Source: HGM13634 sp045537285
GTDB taxonomy: Bacteria > Bacillota > Clostridia > TANB77 > CAG-508
Assembly (NCBI GenBank): GCA_045537285.1
Contig: JAZSPC010000003.1
Coordinates: 1 to 24,688, forward strand
Direction of reading: 5' to 3'
Length of the DNA: 24,688 nucleotides
Notes under the pieces: generated by a model
Databases searched by the model: none
Seen by the model: only the letters and a program-made list of their open reading frames with translations
Told to the model about the DNA's origin: nothing
Shown here: in pieces, positions 8,615 to 15,186 of the stretch
Numbering within the stretch: position 1 is the first letter of the stretch
Layout of the letters: each line of letters starts with the position of its first letter
Position numbers and translations under genes: made by a program

Positions 8615-9472
8615 TTATTCATCTAACATTAATTTTTTATTTGAATTTTTTAATCTTTTCAATTGTTCTTTTTCTATCTTAGTAATACTCTTTTCTGGTG
8701 TTGGTAAGTTTTCTGGCATAGTGCCACCTATATCTTTAATAGCTTTTCTTACTGTTTTTCCAACAGTGTAGTGAGTTTCATTTGCTTTTTCTTTGTTGCT
8801 AACTTTCTCTCTTTTTAATTTTGCTTCTGTTTGTGTAATACGAAATAAATTTGCTGCCAATTCTTCACTTCCCATAAAATCAAGAATTTTTTCATTTTCT
8901 TTTAGATTCTTTCTTTCGTGAATGTCTTGAACTGTTAATCCACCATATAATCCCATATATCCTGAATTTTGAAATTCAGCATATTCTTCGTTTGTTATCA
9001 CTCCTGCATTATGTGCTGCTTCTACAAGCATTTGATTCCATTGCTTGATATCTCCACGAATTACTAATCTCTTATTATCTTCATCTAATTGATTAAAATA
9101 ATCTGCTACTTCTTGCCTACGTGTTTGTATTGCAAAATATGTTTGTCCCAACGCAATTACTTCTTTTCTCGGATCACCATTTTGAACAATTAGATAACAT
9201 GCATATCTAGAAAGTTCATAATCAAGTACTTCTTTTACTGCATTTTTAGGCATCTTTATCGTTTTCCTGACCTCAGGAAAATGTTCATAAATTTCAAAAC
9301 CACTATTTTGACATGCTAATTTTGCTCTGTCAATTACCTTAGAAAAGTTTTCCCATTTCTTATATTCTAAGACTTCTCCTAGTTCTCTTGCGCTCCAATA
9401 TTCACTTCCATCTTCTCTAACTTTCTTAATATTTTCAAAACTCTTATATTCTTCCGCTTCTAAATTACTCAT
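8615..9472 (-). CDS. dinD: DinD family protein (DNA damage-inducible protein D)
   Basis: A 285-residue protein close in length to E. coli DinD (about 274). Recognisable family stretches are EYWSARELGEVLEYKKWENF, then RAKLACQNSG, and LSRYACYLIVQNGDPRKEV followed by AQTYFA-like LGQTYFAIQTRRQE. E. coli DinD is SOS-induced and is reported to antagonise RecA filaments; whether this homologue does the same is inference. The start at 9472 is preceded by GAGGTG; an upstream in-frame ATG at 9511 lies within the predicted transcript start region. It is the first gene of the minus-strand operon and is preceded by a strong promoter carrying an inverted repeat with a LexA-box-like core. The stop is 26 bp from the Bro-N start, so co-transcription is expected. 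Confidence 0.88.
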   Translation of the reverse strand: MSNLEAEEYKSFENIKKVREDGSEYWSARELGEVLEYKKWENFSKVIDRAKLACQNSGFEIYEHFPEVRKTIKMPKNAVKEVLDYELSRYACYLIVQNGDPRKEVIALGQTYFAIQTRRQEVADYFNQLDEDNKRLVIRGDIKQWNQMLVEAAHNAGVITNEEYAEFQNSGYMGLYGGLTVQDIHERKNLKENEKILDFMGSEELAANLFRITQTEAKLKREKVSNKEKANETHYTVGKTVRKAIKDIGGTMPENLPTPEKSITKIEKEQLKRLKNSNKKLMLDE

Positions 9473-9501
9473 ATTATCACCTCTTTCATAGTTATATATC
9501 A

Positions 9502-9530
9502 TATATACCAAACTTTTGTTTTGGTGTCAA
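9502..9530 (-). promoter_or_regulatory. dinD operon promoter with internal inverted-repeat operator
   Basis: On the minus strand, -35 TTGACA (9525-9530) and -10 TATATA (9502-9507) are separated by 17 bp. The spacer is filled by an inverted repeat, ACCAAA (9507-9512) / TTTGGT (9520-9525). Its core on the plus strand, CAAAC-TTTT-GTTTT, resembles a degenerate Gram-positive LexA box (CGAAC-N4-GTTCG). A repressor bound here would block RNA polymerase. Confidence 0.65.
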
Positions 9531-9552
9531 GCGTTTTTTAATATTTTTGACA

Positions 9553-9584
9553 AAAAAAGAATGAAATTACTTTCATTCTTTTTT
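9553..9584. terminator. Bidirectional terminator between VIT1-type gene and dinD
   Basis: A 14-bp stem AAAAAAGAATGAAA / TTTCATTCTTTTTT with loop TTAC has A/T tracts on both sides. It ends the transcript of the ferritin-VIT1 gene ahead of the dinD promoter. Confidence 0.85.
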
Positions 9585-9605
9585 ATCTTAACTATCTTCT
9601 TTTAA

Positions 9606-9631
9606 CGATTTCGCCAACATTGGCAAAATCG
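9606..9631. other. Extra stem-loop without T tract
   Basis: CGATTTCGCCAA (9606-9617) and TTGGCAAAATCG (9620-9631) form an inverted repeat with one mismatch. It is unusually GC-rich for the neighbourhood and has no T run, so it is not a terminator by itself. It lies between the ferritin-VIT1 stop and its terminator and could act as an mRNA 3' stabiliser or a protein site. Confidence 0.5.
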
Positions 9632-9667
9632 CTTTAAAATATTAATATTACTTACTTTTATTTAATT

Positions 9668-10555
9668 CTATAACGCATCTATTCCAAGTAATTGTTTTGC
9701 AACCACACCTATTATATATGAAATTAAAGCAACCGATAGCGAAATTACTGCCATTGTTGCAAAGTTTTTGAAAAAAGGTTCTTCTTTTGCAACTGATATG
9801 TAATAATTAAAGAACATTATTATTAATATTACTGTCGCAAGCATTATTGCAAATGCTAATGCGTACATGTTAGTAGGTAATAATAGATATGGAAGTACAA
9901 GTAATACCACAGTAATTAAATATGCCATACCTGTATAAATACTAGATTTTAATGCTTTTGGATTATTATCTGCTCTTTCTGCTAAATAATTTGATGCTGC
10001 CATAGAAAATGTTGCAGAAACTCCTGTTATTATTCCTGTTAATGCAACTAATCTTGTATTAGCTAATGCAAATGTTACACCAGCTATTGCACCTGTTAAT
10101 TCTACTAATGCATCATTTAATCCTAATACCATTGCCCCTACATAATGTAATCTTTCTTCATCTAGCATCCCATACAACTCTTTTTCATGTCTTCTTTCAT
10201 CTTCTAATATTCTAGCCGCTTCTGGTAATTCTTCTGCCATTTTTTCATATCCTGCTTGTGCTAAACTTTCTTTTTTCTGCATTGTTTTAACAACAAAAGT
10301 AAATCCCATAACAACTGTTAAAACTTTAAACCATAATATTCCTAGTTTGTTAGGTTTTATATCTTTATTTGAAATATCTTTCCAAACTTTTGCATGTATA
10401 GCTTCATCTTTTGACATTTGTTCTAATAATTTTTTATTCTCCTCATTCTTTTCTCTTTTAGCCATAAAACTGTATAGAATTACTCCTTCTTCTTCATCTT
10501 TTTGTGCTTTTTGTACTAATTTCATTAATTCATTACTTATTTGTTTTTTACTCAT
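9668..10555 (-). CDS. Ferritin-like/VIT1 (MbfA-type) membrane iron transporter
   Basis: A 295-residue two-part protein. The N-terminal ~135 residues form a rubrerythrin/ferritin-like helical domain with di-iron ligand patterns (EEE 21-23, ExxH 51-54, E120xxH123). The C-terminal half is a VIT1/CCC1-type membrane domain: GLNDALVELTGAIAGVTFAL at about 145-164, then ATFSMAASNYLAERAD and several further membrane segments. Proteins of this architecture (MbfA, Erv-VIT1) export iron or manganese and protect against metal and peroxide stress. A short hydrophobic piece at 75-90 interrupts the ferritin part. The start has AAGGAG just upstream. It stands alone, divergent from the REC-HD-GYP gene, with its own promoter and terminator. 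The family call is firm; the exported metal is inferred. Confidence 0.88.
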   Translation of the reverse strand: MSKKQISNELMKLVQKAQKDEEEGVILYSFMAKREKNEENKKLLEQMSKDEAIHAKVWKDISNKDIKPNKLGILWFKVLTVVMGFTFVVKTMQKKESLAQAGYEKMAEELPEAARILEDERRHEKELYGMLDEERLHYVGAMVLGLNDALVELTGAIAGVTFALANTRLVALTGIITGVSATFSMAASNYLAERADNNPKALKSSIYTGMAYLITVVLLVLPYLLLPTNMYALAFAIMLATVILIIMFFNYYISVAKEEPFFKNFATMAVISLSVALISYIIGVVAKQLLGIDAL

Positions 10556-10584
10556 ATTTTTTCTCCTTTATTTAAAGTATTTAT

Positions 10585-10593
10585 ATTATATCA
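10585..10593 (-). promoter_or_regulatory. Extended -10 promoter of the ferritin-VIT1 gene
   Basis: The minus strand reads TGATATAAT, an extended -10 element (TGnTATAAT), about 30 nt upstream of the start codon. The -35 region (TCGAAA) is weak, as is usual for extended -10 promoters. Confidence 0.6.
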
Positions 10594-10620
10594 CATTTTT
10601 AATATTTTTCGAGTTTTTTA

Positions 10621-10649
10621 TTGATTTTATGTCGTTTTATTAATATAAT
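10621..10649 (+). promoter_or_regulatory. Promoter of the REC-HD-GYP gene
   Basis: TTGATT (10621-10626) and TATAAT (10644-10649) with 17 bp spacing. The start site would be about 18 nt before the ribosome binding site AGGAGGTG. It is divergent from the ferritin-VIT1 promoter in a 118-bp intergenic region. Confidence 0.75.
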
Positions 10650-10673
10650 TGGTATAGCTTAGGAGGTGTTTCA

Positions 10674-11729
10674 ATGAGAAAAAACATAAATGAAAATACA
10701 TCTAATGGTTATAAAATAATAGTTGTTGATGACGAAATAGGAATTATAGATACTCTATCTGTTTTCTTAAAACGTGAAGGATATCATATTACAGGTGTTA
10801 CAAATCCATTAGAAGCAATAGAATTAGTAAAAAACGAACATTTTGATTTAATGCTTTTAGACTTTATCATGACTCCTATTCATGGTGATCAAGTAGTTGA
10901 AGAAATTCGTAAATTTAATAAAGAATTATATATTTTATTATTAACAGGACACAAAGATTTAGCTCCACCACTTGAAACAATAAAAAGATTAGAAATTCAA
11001 GGTTATTGTGAAAAATCTGGTGGAAAACAAGACCAATTACTTTTATTAATTGAATCAGGAATAAAAGCAGTTGAACAAATGAATTTAATAAAAAATATTA
11101 ATAATGAATTAAAAGAGACAAACGAAAAATTAGAAAAAGCATATCTAGAAACAGTTGAAACTTTACGTTTTACGGTAGAAGCAAAAGATACATATACAAG
11201 AGGTCACTCTGATAGAGTTTCAGAATATTCAGTTCTAATTGGAAAACATATGAATTTACCAGAAGAAGATTTACATTTATTAAGAGTTGGTGGTCTTTTT
11301 CACGATATTGGAAAAATAGGTATTCCAGATAGTATTTTATTAAAAACAGCCAAATTAACGGATGATGAATATTCTGAAATTAAAAATCATCCAAAAATTG
11401 GGGCTCAAATATTATCTAATGCCACTCTTTTTGAAAAAGCTATTCCTATTGTAAAACACCATCATGAAAGATATGATGGATGCGGATATCCAGAAAAATT
11501 AAAAGGTGAAAATATTCCTCTTTTAGCTAGAATCGCTGCTATTGCAGATAGCTTTGACGCTATGACTTCCAGAAGAACTTACAGGGATTCTATGCCATTA
11601 GATATTGTAAAATCTGAGATAGAGAAAAATAAAGGAACACAATTTGATCCTAGCATTGCAGATGTTTTCTTGGGAATTTTAAATAATAATTATAGCGAAA
11701 TAGAAGAAATTAGAAATAAATATTTATAA
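10674..11729 (+). CDS. Response regulator with HD-GYP output (cyclic-di-GMP phosphodiesterase)
   Basis: A 351-residue protein. An N-terminal receiver domain (about 13-130) has the acidic pair D19/D20, phospho-acceptor D63 (LLLDFIMTP), a conserved LLLTG and a lysine in GYCEKSG. A coiled linker (about 135-165) leads to an HD-GYP domain with HDIGKIGIPD at 210-219 and HHHERYDGCGYP at 262-273. All metal-binding and GYP residues are present, so it is likely to hydrolyse cyclic-di-GMP under phosphorylation control. No kinase is adjacent; the orphan kinase at 5314-7317, separated only by the minus-strand block 7342-10555, is a plausible partner. AGGAGGTG precedes the ATG. Only an AT-only hairpin separates it from the DUF975 gene, so the two may be co-transcribed. 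Confidence 0.92.
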   Translation: MRKNINENTSNGYKIIVVDDEIGIIDTLSVFLKREGYHITGVTNPLEAIELVKNEHFDLMLLDFIMTPIHGDQVVEEIRKFNKELYILLLTGHKDLAPPLETIKRLEIQGYCEKSGGKQDQLLLLIESGIKAVEQMNLIKNINNELKETNEKLEKAYLETVETLRFTVEAKDTYTRGHSDRVSEYSVLIGKHMNLPEEDLHLLRVGGLFHDIGKIGIPDSILLKTAKLTDDEYSEIKNHPKIGAQILSNATLFEKAIPIVKHHHERYDGCGYPEKLKGENIPLLARIAAIADSFDAMTSRRTYRDSMPLDIVKSEIEKNKGTQFDPSIADVFLGILNNNYSEIEEIRNKYL

Positions 11730-11781
11730 TTTTTAATATTATTTTAATAATATATTTATACAAAAGAAAGGGGTGATTTTT

Positions 11782-12537
11782 GTGCCACCATCAGAAATTA
11801 GAAAAGAAGCTCGCGAAACTTTAAAATGTAAATGGGGAAAAGCTGCTTGTATTATTTTAGCATCACTTGCAGTATCTATGCTTTGGGGATTTATTCAAGG
11901 ATTTATTAACGAAGACTCTATTGTATATAATATACTAGAAATTGTATATTTAATAATAAATATACCTTTATCTTTTGGTTTAATGATTTCTTTTATTAAA
12001 TTAAAAAGAGGTGAAGAAGTTTCAGCTTTTGATTTCATCAAAGACGGTTTTACTAGATTCGGTAAATCTTGGGGTATATCTTTTCATACTTTTATAAGAT
12101 TATTGTTACCATTAGTATGCTTAATACTTATAGTTATACTTCATTTAGTTTTAATGTTTGTTAATACTGTTCTTCAATTAAATGCAATTTTCTCATTATT
12201 ATATCTTATCCTTTTAATAACCACTGTAATATATATTGCTTGTAGAGCATTACTATATATTTTAGCATATTATATAAGTTTTGATAATCCTAAATTATCA
12301 TCAAAAGAATGCGTATTAAAAAGTGCTGAATTTATGAAAGGAAATAGAGGCAATTACTTTATGTTAGAACTTTCTTTCATAGGCTGGTCTTTTTTAGCTA
12401 TTTTATCTCTTGGAATTGGTATGTTGTGGCTAACACCATATATGCAAGTTGCAGCAGTATGTTTCTACGAAAGAGTTATAAATATTAAAGAGAAAAAATC
12501 TAAAACAACTAAGAAAGCTAAAAAAATAAAAGAATAA
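11782..12537 (+). CDS. DUF975 family membrane protein
   Basis: A 251-residue integral membrane protein. The N-terminus PPSEIRKEARETLKCKWGKA is the DUF975 signature, followed by about five to six hydrophobic segments and a lysine-rich C-terminal tail. Function of the family is unknown; members are common in Firmicutes. I chose GTG 11782 because AAAGGGGTGA sits just before it; the GTG at 11773 lies inside that ribosome binding site. It lies 52 bp after the HD-GYP gene and ends in a strong terminator shared with the convergent tex gene. The cytoplasmic tail (about 15 lysines in the last 25 residues) may contact nucleic acid or anionic lipid, which is inference. Confidence 0.8.
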   Translation: MPPSEIRKEARETLKCKWGKAACIILASLAVSMLWGFIQGFINEDSIVYNILEIVYLIINIPLSFGLMISFIKLKRGEEVSAFDFIKDGFTRFGKSWGISFHTFIRLLLPLVCLILIVILHLVLMFVNTVLQLNAIFSLLYLILLITTVIYIACRALLYILAYYISFDNPKLSSKECVLKSAEFMKGNRGNYFMLELSFIGWSFLAILSLGIGMLWLTPYMQVAAVCFYERVINIKEKKSKTTKKAKKIKE

Positions 12538-12550
12538 TTTATATATATTA

Positions 12551-12582
12551 AAAGAGAGAAATTTTAGTTTCTCTCTTTTTTT
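12551..12582. terminator. Bidirectional terminator between DUF975 and tex
   Basis: An 11-bp stem AAAGAGAGAAA (12551-12561) / TTTCTCTCTTT (12568-12578) with a 6-nt loop is followed by a T run on the plus strand and A/T sequence on the other. Confidence 0.88.
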
Positions 12583-12584
12583 AT

Positions 12585-14738
12585 TTACGCTATTCCTTTC
12601 ATACTTAAAGCAACTTTTTGTTTTTCTAAATCTATTCCTATTACTTTTACTTTAACTATATCCCCAACAGATACAACATCTCTTGGATTTTTTACAAATT
12701 TATCACTTAATTCTGAAATATGAACTAGGCCATCGTGTTTTACTCCTATATCAACAAATGCTCCAAAATCTATTACGTTTCTTATTGTTCCATTTAAAAT
12801 CATTCCTTCTTTTAAATCTTCTAATTTTAAAACATCGCTTTTTAATATTGGCTTTGGCATATCTTCACGAGGATCTCTTCCTGGTTTTGAAAGTTCCTTT
12901 ATTATATCTTCTAATGTTAAAGTTCCCACTTCTAGTTCTTCTGCCATTTTATTTACATTTACTGAACCTAATTTTACTTTTATTTCTATTAATTTTTCTT
13001 TGTTTAATAAATCTTTTTTATTAAACCCTAATTTGTCTAATAATTTTTCTGCAATTTCATAACTTTCTGGATGAACCGCTGTTACTTCTAATGGGTTTTC
13101 TCCGCCAAAAATTCTAACAAATCCTGCACATTGTTCAAATGCTGCATTTCCCAATTTTGCAACCTTTAATAATTGCTTTCTATTTTTAAATTTTCCGTTT
13201 TCATCTCTATATGTAACAATATTTCTTGCTATTGTTTTATTTATTCCTGATACATATGATAAAAGTGAAGGTGTTGTTGTATTTAAGTCTACACCAACTT
13301 TATTAACTGCATCTTCTACAACCCCTGTTAAACTTTCTGATAATTTTTTTTGGTCTACATCATGTTGATATTGTCCAACTCCTATTGCTTTTGGATCAAT
13401 TTTAACCAATTCTGCTAATGGGTCTTGTAATCTTCTAGCTATTGATATCGCACCTCTTAAAGAAACATTTATATCTGGATATTCTTCTGTTGCAAGTTTT
13501 GATGCTGAATATACAGATGCACCAGCTTCACTTACAATTGTATAATATACTTCATGCTCCGCTTCTTTTATTAAATCAGCTACAAACATTTCAGATTCTC
13601 TTGATGCTGTTCCATTCCCTATTGCTATCATATTTATATTATATTTTTTAATTAATGCTAACAATACTTTTTTTGAACCCTCTACATCGTTTTGTGGAGC
13701 TGTTGGATATACTGTTGTTGTATCTAGAACTTTTCCTGTTTCGTCTATGACTGCAATTTTGCATCCTGTTCTATATGCCGGGTCAAATCCCATTACAACT
13801 AAATCCTTTAGAGGTGCACCAAGTAATAATTGTTTTGCATTTTCTCCAAAAACTTTTATTGCTTGTTCTTCTGCTTTTTCTGTTAAGTCAGAGCGAATTT
13901 CTCTTTCTATTGATGGTTCTATTAATCTCTTGAAACTATCTAAAATTGTATCTTTCAAAATTTCTGTAAACTGTGTTTCGCCTTTTATTACGTCTTTTTC
14001 TATATAATATAATATTTTATCTTCTGGTTTAGAAAGTTTTACTTTTAAGAATTCTTCGCTTTCCCCTCTGTTTATTGCTAAAATTCTATGACTTGGAATT
14101 TTCTTTATTTCTTCTGAAAAATCATAGTACATCTCGTAATTTGATTTTTCTTCTCTTGAAGCCTTTGTTTCTATTAATGCTTCTCTATAACATACATTTT
14201 TAATATATTTTCTATATTTAGCATTATCCGATATATCTTCTGCAATTATATCTTTTGCTCCTGCTATGGCATCTTCTGCTGACTCTACTTTCTTTTCTTC
14301 ACTTATATATTCTTTTGCCACTTCTAATATAGGTTTTGTCTCTTTTTGCTCTCTAACTATTTTAGCTAATGGCTCTAATCCTTTTTCTTTTGCTATTATT
14401 GCTCTTGTTCTTTTCTTCTGTTTGTATGGTCTGTATAAATCCTCTACCTCTGCTAATGTTTTAGCTGTACCTATGGCAATAAATAGTTCATCTGTCAACT
14501 TTCCTTGTTCTTCTATGCTTTTAATAACTTCTTCTTTTCTTTTTTCTAGGTTTCTTAAATATGTTAATCTATCATTTAAATCTCTTAATACTTCATCACT
14601 TAAATTACCTGTTACCTCTTTTCTGTAACGTGCAATAAATGGTATAGTGTTTCCTTCATCAATTAATTTTACTGTATTTTCTACTTGAACAGGTTTTATA
14701 TTAAACTCTCCTGCTATTGTTTGTATTATTTTATCCAT
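12585..14738 (-). CDS. tex: Tex family S1 RNA-binding protein
   Basis: A 717-residue protein, full length for the Tex/YdcI family. In order: N-terminal helical Tex region (EFNIKPVQVENTVKLIDEG, then FIARYRKE); a YqgF/RNase H-like domain starting near VVMGFDPAYRTGCKIAVID; helix-hairpin-helix units (LLSYVSGINKTIARNIVTYR, FAxx-like QCAGFVRIFGG); and a C-terminal S1 domain at about 645-715 (ILNGTIRNVIDFGAFVDIGV). Tex binds RNA and transcribing polymerase and influences transcription and toxin expression in several bacteria. GGGAGG precedes the ATG. It is a single-gene transcript with its own promoter, divergent from the small gene at 14886 and convergent with DUF975. Confidence 0.97.
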   Translation of the reverse strand: MDKIIQTIAGEFNIKPVQVENTVKLIDEGNTIPFIARYRKEVTGNLSDEVLRDLNDRLTYLRNLEKRKEEVIKSIEEQGKLTDELFIAIGTAKTLAEVEDLYRPYKQKKRTRAIIAKEKGLEPLAKIVREQKETKPILEVAKEYISEEKKVESAEDAIAGAKDIIAEDISDNAKYRKYIKNVCYREALIETKASREEKSNYEMYYDFSEEIKKIPSHRILAINRGESEEFLKVKLSKPEDKILYYIEKDVIKGETQFTEILKDTILDSFKRLIEPSIEREIRSDLTEKAEEQAIKVFGENAKQLLLGAPLKDLVVMGFDPAYRTGCKIAVIDETGKVLDTTTVYPTAPQNDVEGSKKVLLALIKKYNINMIAIGNGTASRESEMFVADLIKEAEHEVYYTIVSEAGASVYSASKLATEEYPDINVSLRGAISIARRLQDPLAELVKIDPKAIGVGQYQHDVDQKKLSESLTGVVEDAVNKVGVDLNTTTPSLLSYVSGINKTIARNIVTYRDENGKFKNRKQLLKVAKLGNAAFEQCAGFVRIFGGENPLEVTAVHPESYEIAEKLLDKLGFNKKDLLNKEKLIEIKVKLGSVNVNKMAEELEVGTLTLEDIIKELSKPGRDPREDMPKPILKSDVLKLEDLKEGMILNGTIRNVIDFGAFVDIGVKHDGLVHISELSDKFVKNPRDVVSVGDIVKVKVIGIDLEKQKVALSMKGIA

Positions 14739-14758
14739 TTGTTTTCCTCCCGCTGGTT

Positions 14759-14787
14759 ATTATATCTATAACTTTGGGTTTTGTAAA
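14759..14787 (-). promoter_or_regulatory. Promoter of tex
   Basis: On the minus strand, TTTACA (14782-14787), a 17-bp spacer and TATAAT (14759-14764). The 5' leader would be very short, about 13-15 nt, with the ribosome binding site right at its start. Confidence 0.7.
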
Positions 14788-14824
14788 TAATATAAATTGA
14801 ATAAAGTGTTAAATTTTTAGTTGT

Positions 14825-14853
14825 TTGATTTTATGTTTACTTTGTGTTATAAT
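14825..14853 (+). promoter_or_regulatory. Promoter of the 87-residue gene
   Basis: TTGATT (14825-14830), a 17-bp spacer ending in TGTG, and perfect TATAAT (14848-14853). AGGAGG follows at 14872-14877 before ATG 14886. Confidence 0.75.
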
Positions 14854-14885
14854 ATTTTTATACTAAATATTAGGAGGTACTTATT

Positions 14886-15149
14886 ATGTATGTAAAAGTA
14901 CATAAAAAAGGCAACCAATGGTTCCGGAATGATAACGGAGCACTAGTCGGAACAGAAATATCTCGAAAAACAAGTTATTACAAAACTTTATCTGAAAGAA
15001 TTGGCAATCAAATTATTATTAAAAATACAAGCAATGAAATAAAACTTGTTTATTATGGTTATTTTTATAATAACAAGTTTATTCGCTTGCAGGATTCTGA
15101 AAAAAGTTCAGATAAAACTTATGGATTTTATGTTTTTGTTTACGGCTAA
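14886..15149 (+). CDS. Small hypothetical protein, 87 residues
   Basis: I do not recognise this protein. It has a strong promoter, AGGAGG 8 nt before the ATG, and its own terminator, so it is very likely expressed. It is rich in Tyr, Asn and Lys, has no membrane segment or signal peptide, and reads as beta-strand rich: alternating hydrophobic/polar stretches such as QIIIKNTSNEIKLVYYGYFY, and an ending GFYVFVYG. It is probably a small soluble single-domain beta protein. Codon use is like its neighbours. It stands alone between two housekeeping-type genes on the other strand (tex and ABC-F). Confidence 0.7.
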   Translation: MYVKVHKKGNQWFRNDNGALVGTEISRKTSYYKTLSERIGNQIIIKNTSNEIKLVYYGYFYNNKFIRLQDSEKSSDKTYGFYVFVYG

Positions 15150-15152
15150 AAT

Positions 15153-15185
15153 AAAAGGAGAAAGATTATTTTCTTTCTCCTTTTT
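15153..15185. terminator. Bidirectional terminator between the small gene and ABC-F gene
   Basis: Stem AAAGGAGAAAG / CTTTCTCCTTT (15154-15164 / 15173-15183) with an 8-nt loop and flanking A and T tracts. It is shared by the two convergent genes. Confidence 0.85.
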
Positions 15186-15186
15186 A

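Noticed and set aside
7342..10555. Intact prophage or integrative element
   Set aside because: No integrase, transposase, structural or lysis genes and no flanking direct repeats could be seen; only phage-type cargo genes are present.
11733..11755. AT-only hairpin between the HD-GYP and DUF975 genes as a terminator
   Set aside because: The stem has no GC pairs and a tiny loop; it is too weak to call, so co-transcription remains likely.
12683..14628. Several plus-strand open frames inside tex
   Set aside because: They are Leu/Phe/Ser-rich complements of the strongly conserved Tex coding sequence, have no ribosome binding sites, and end without terminators.
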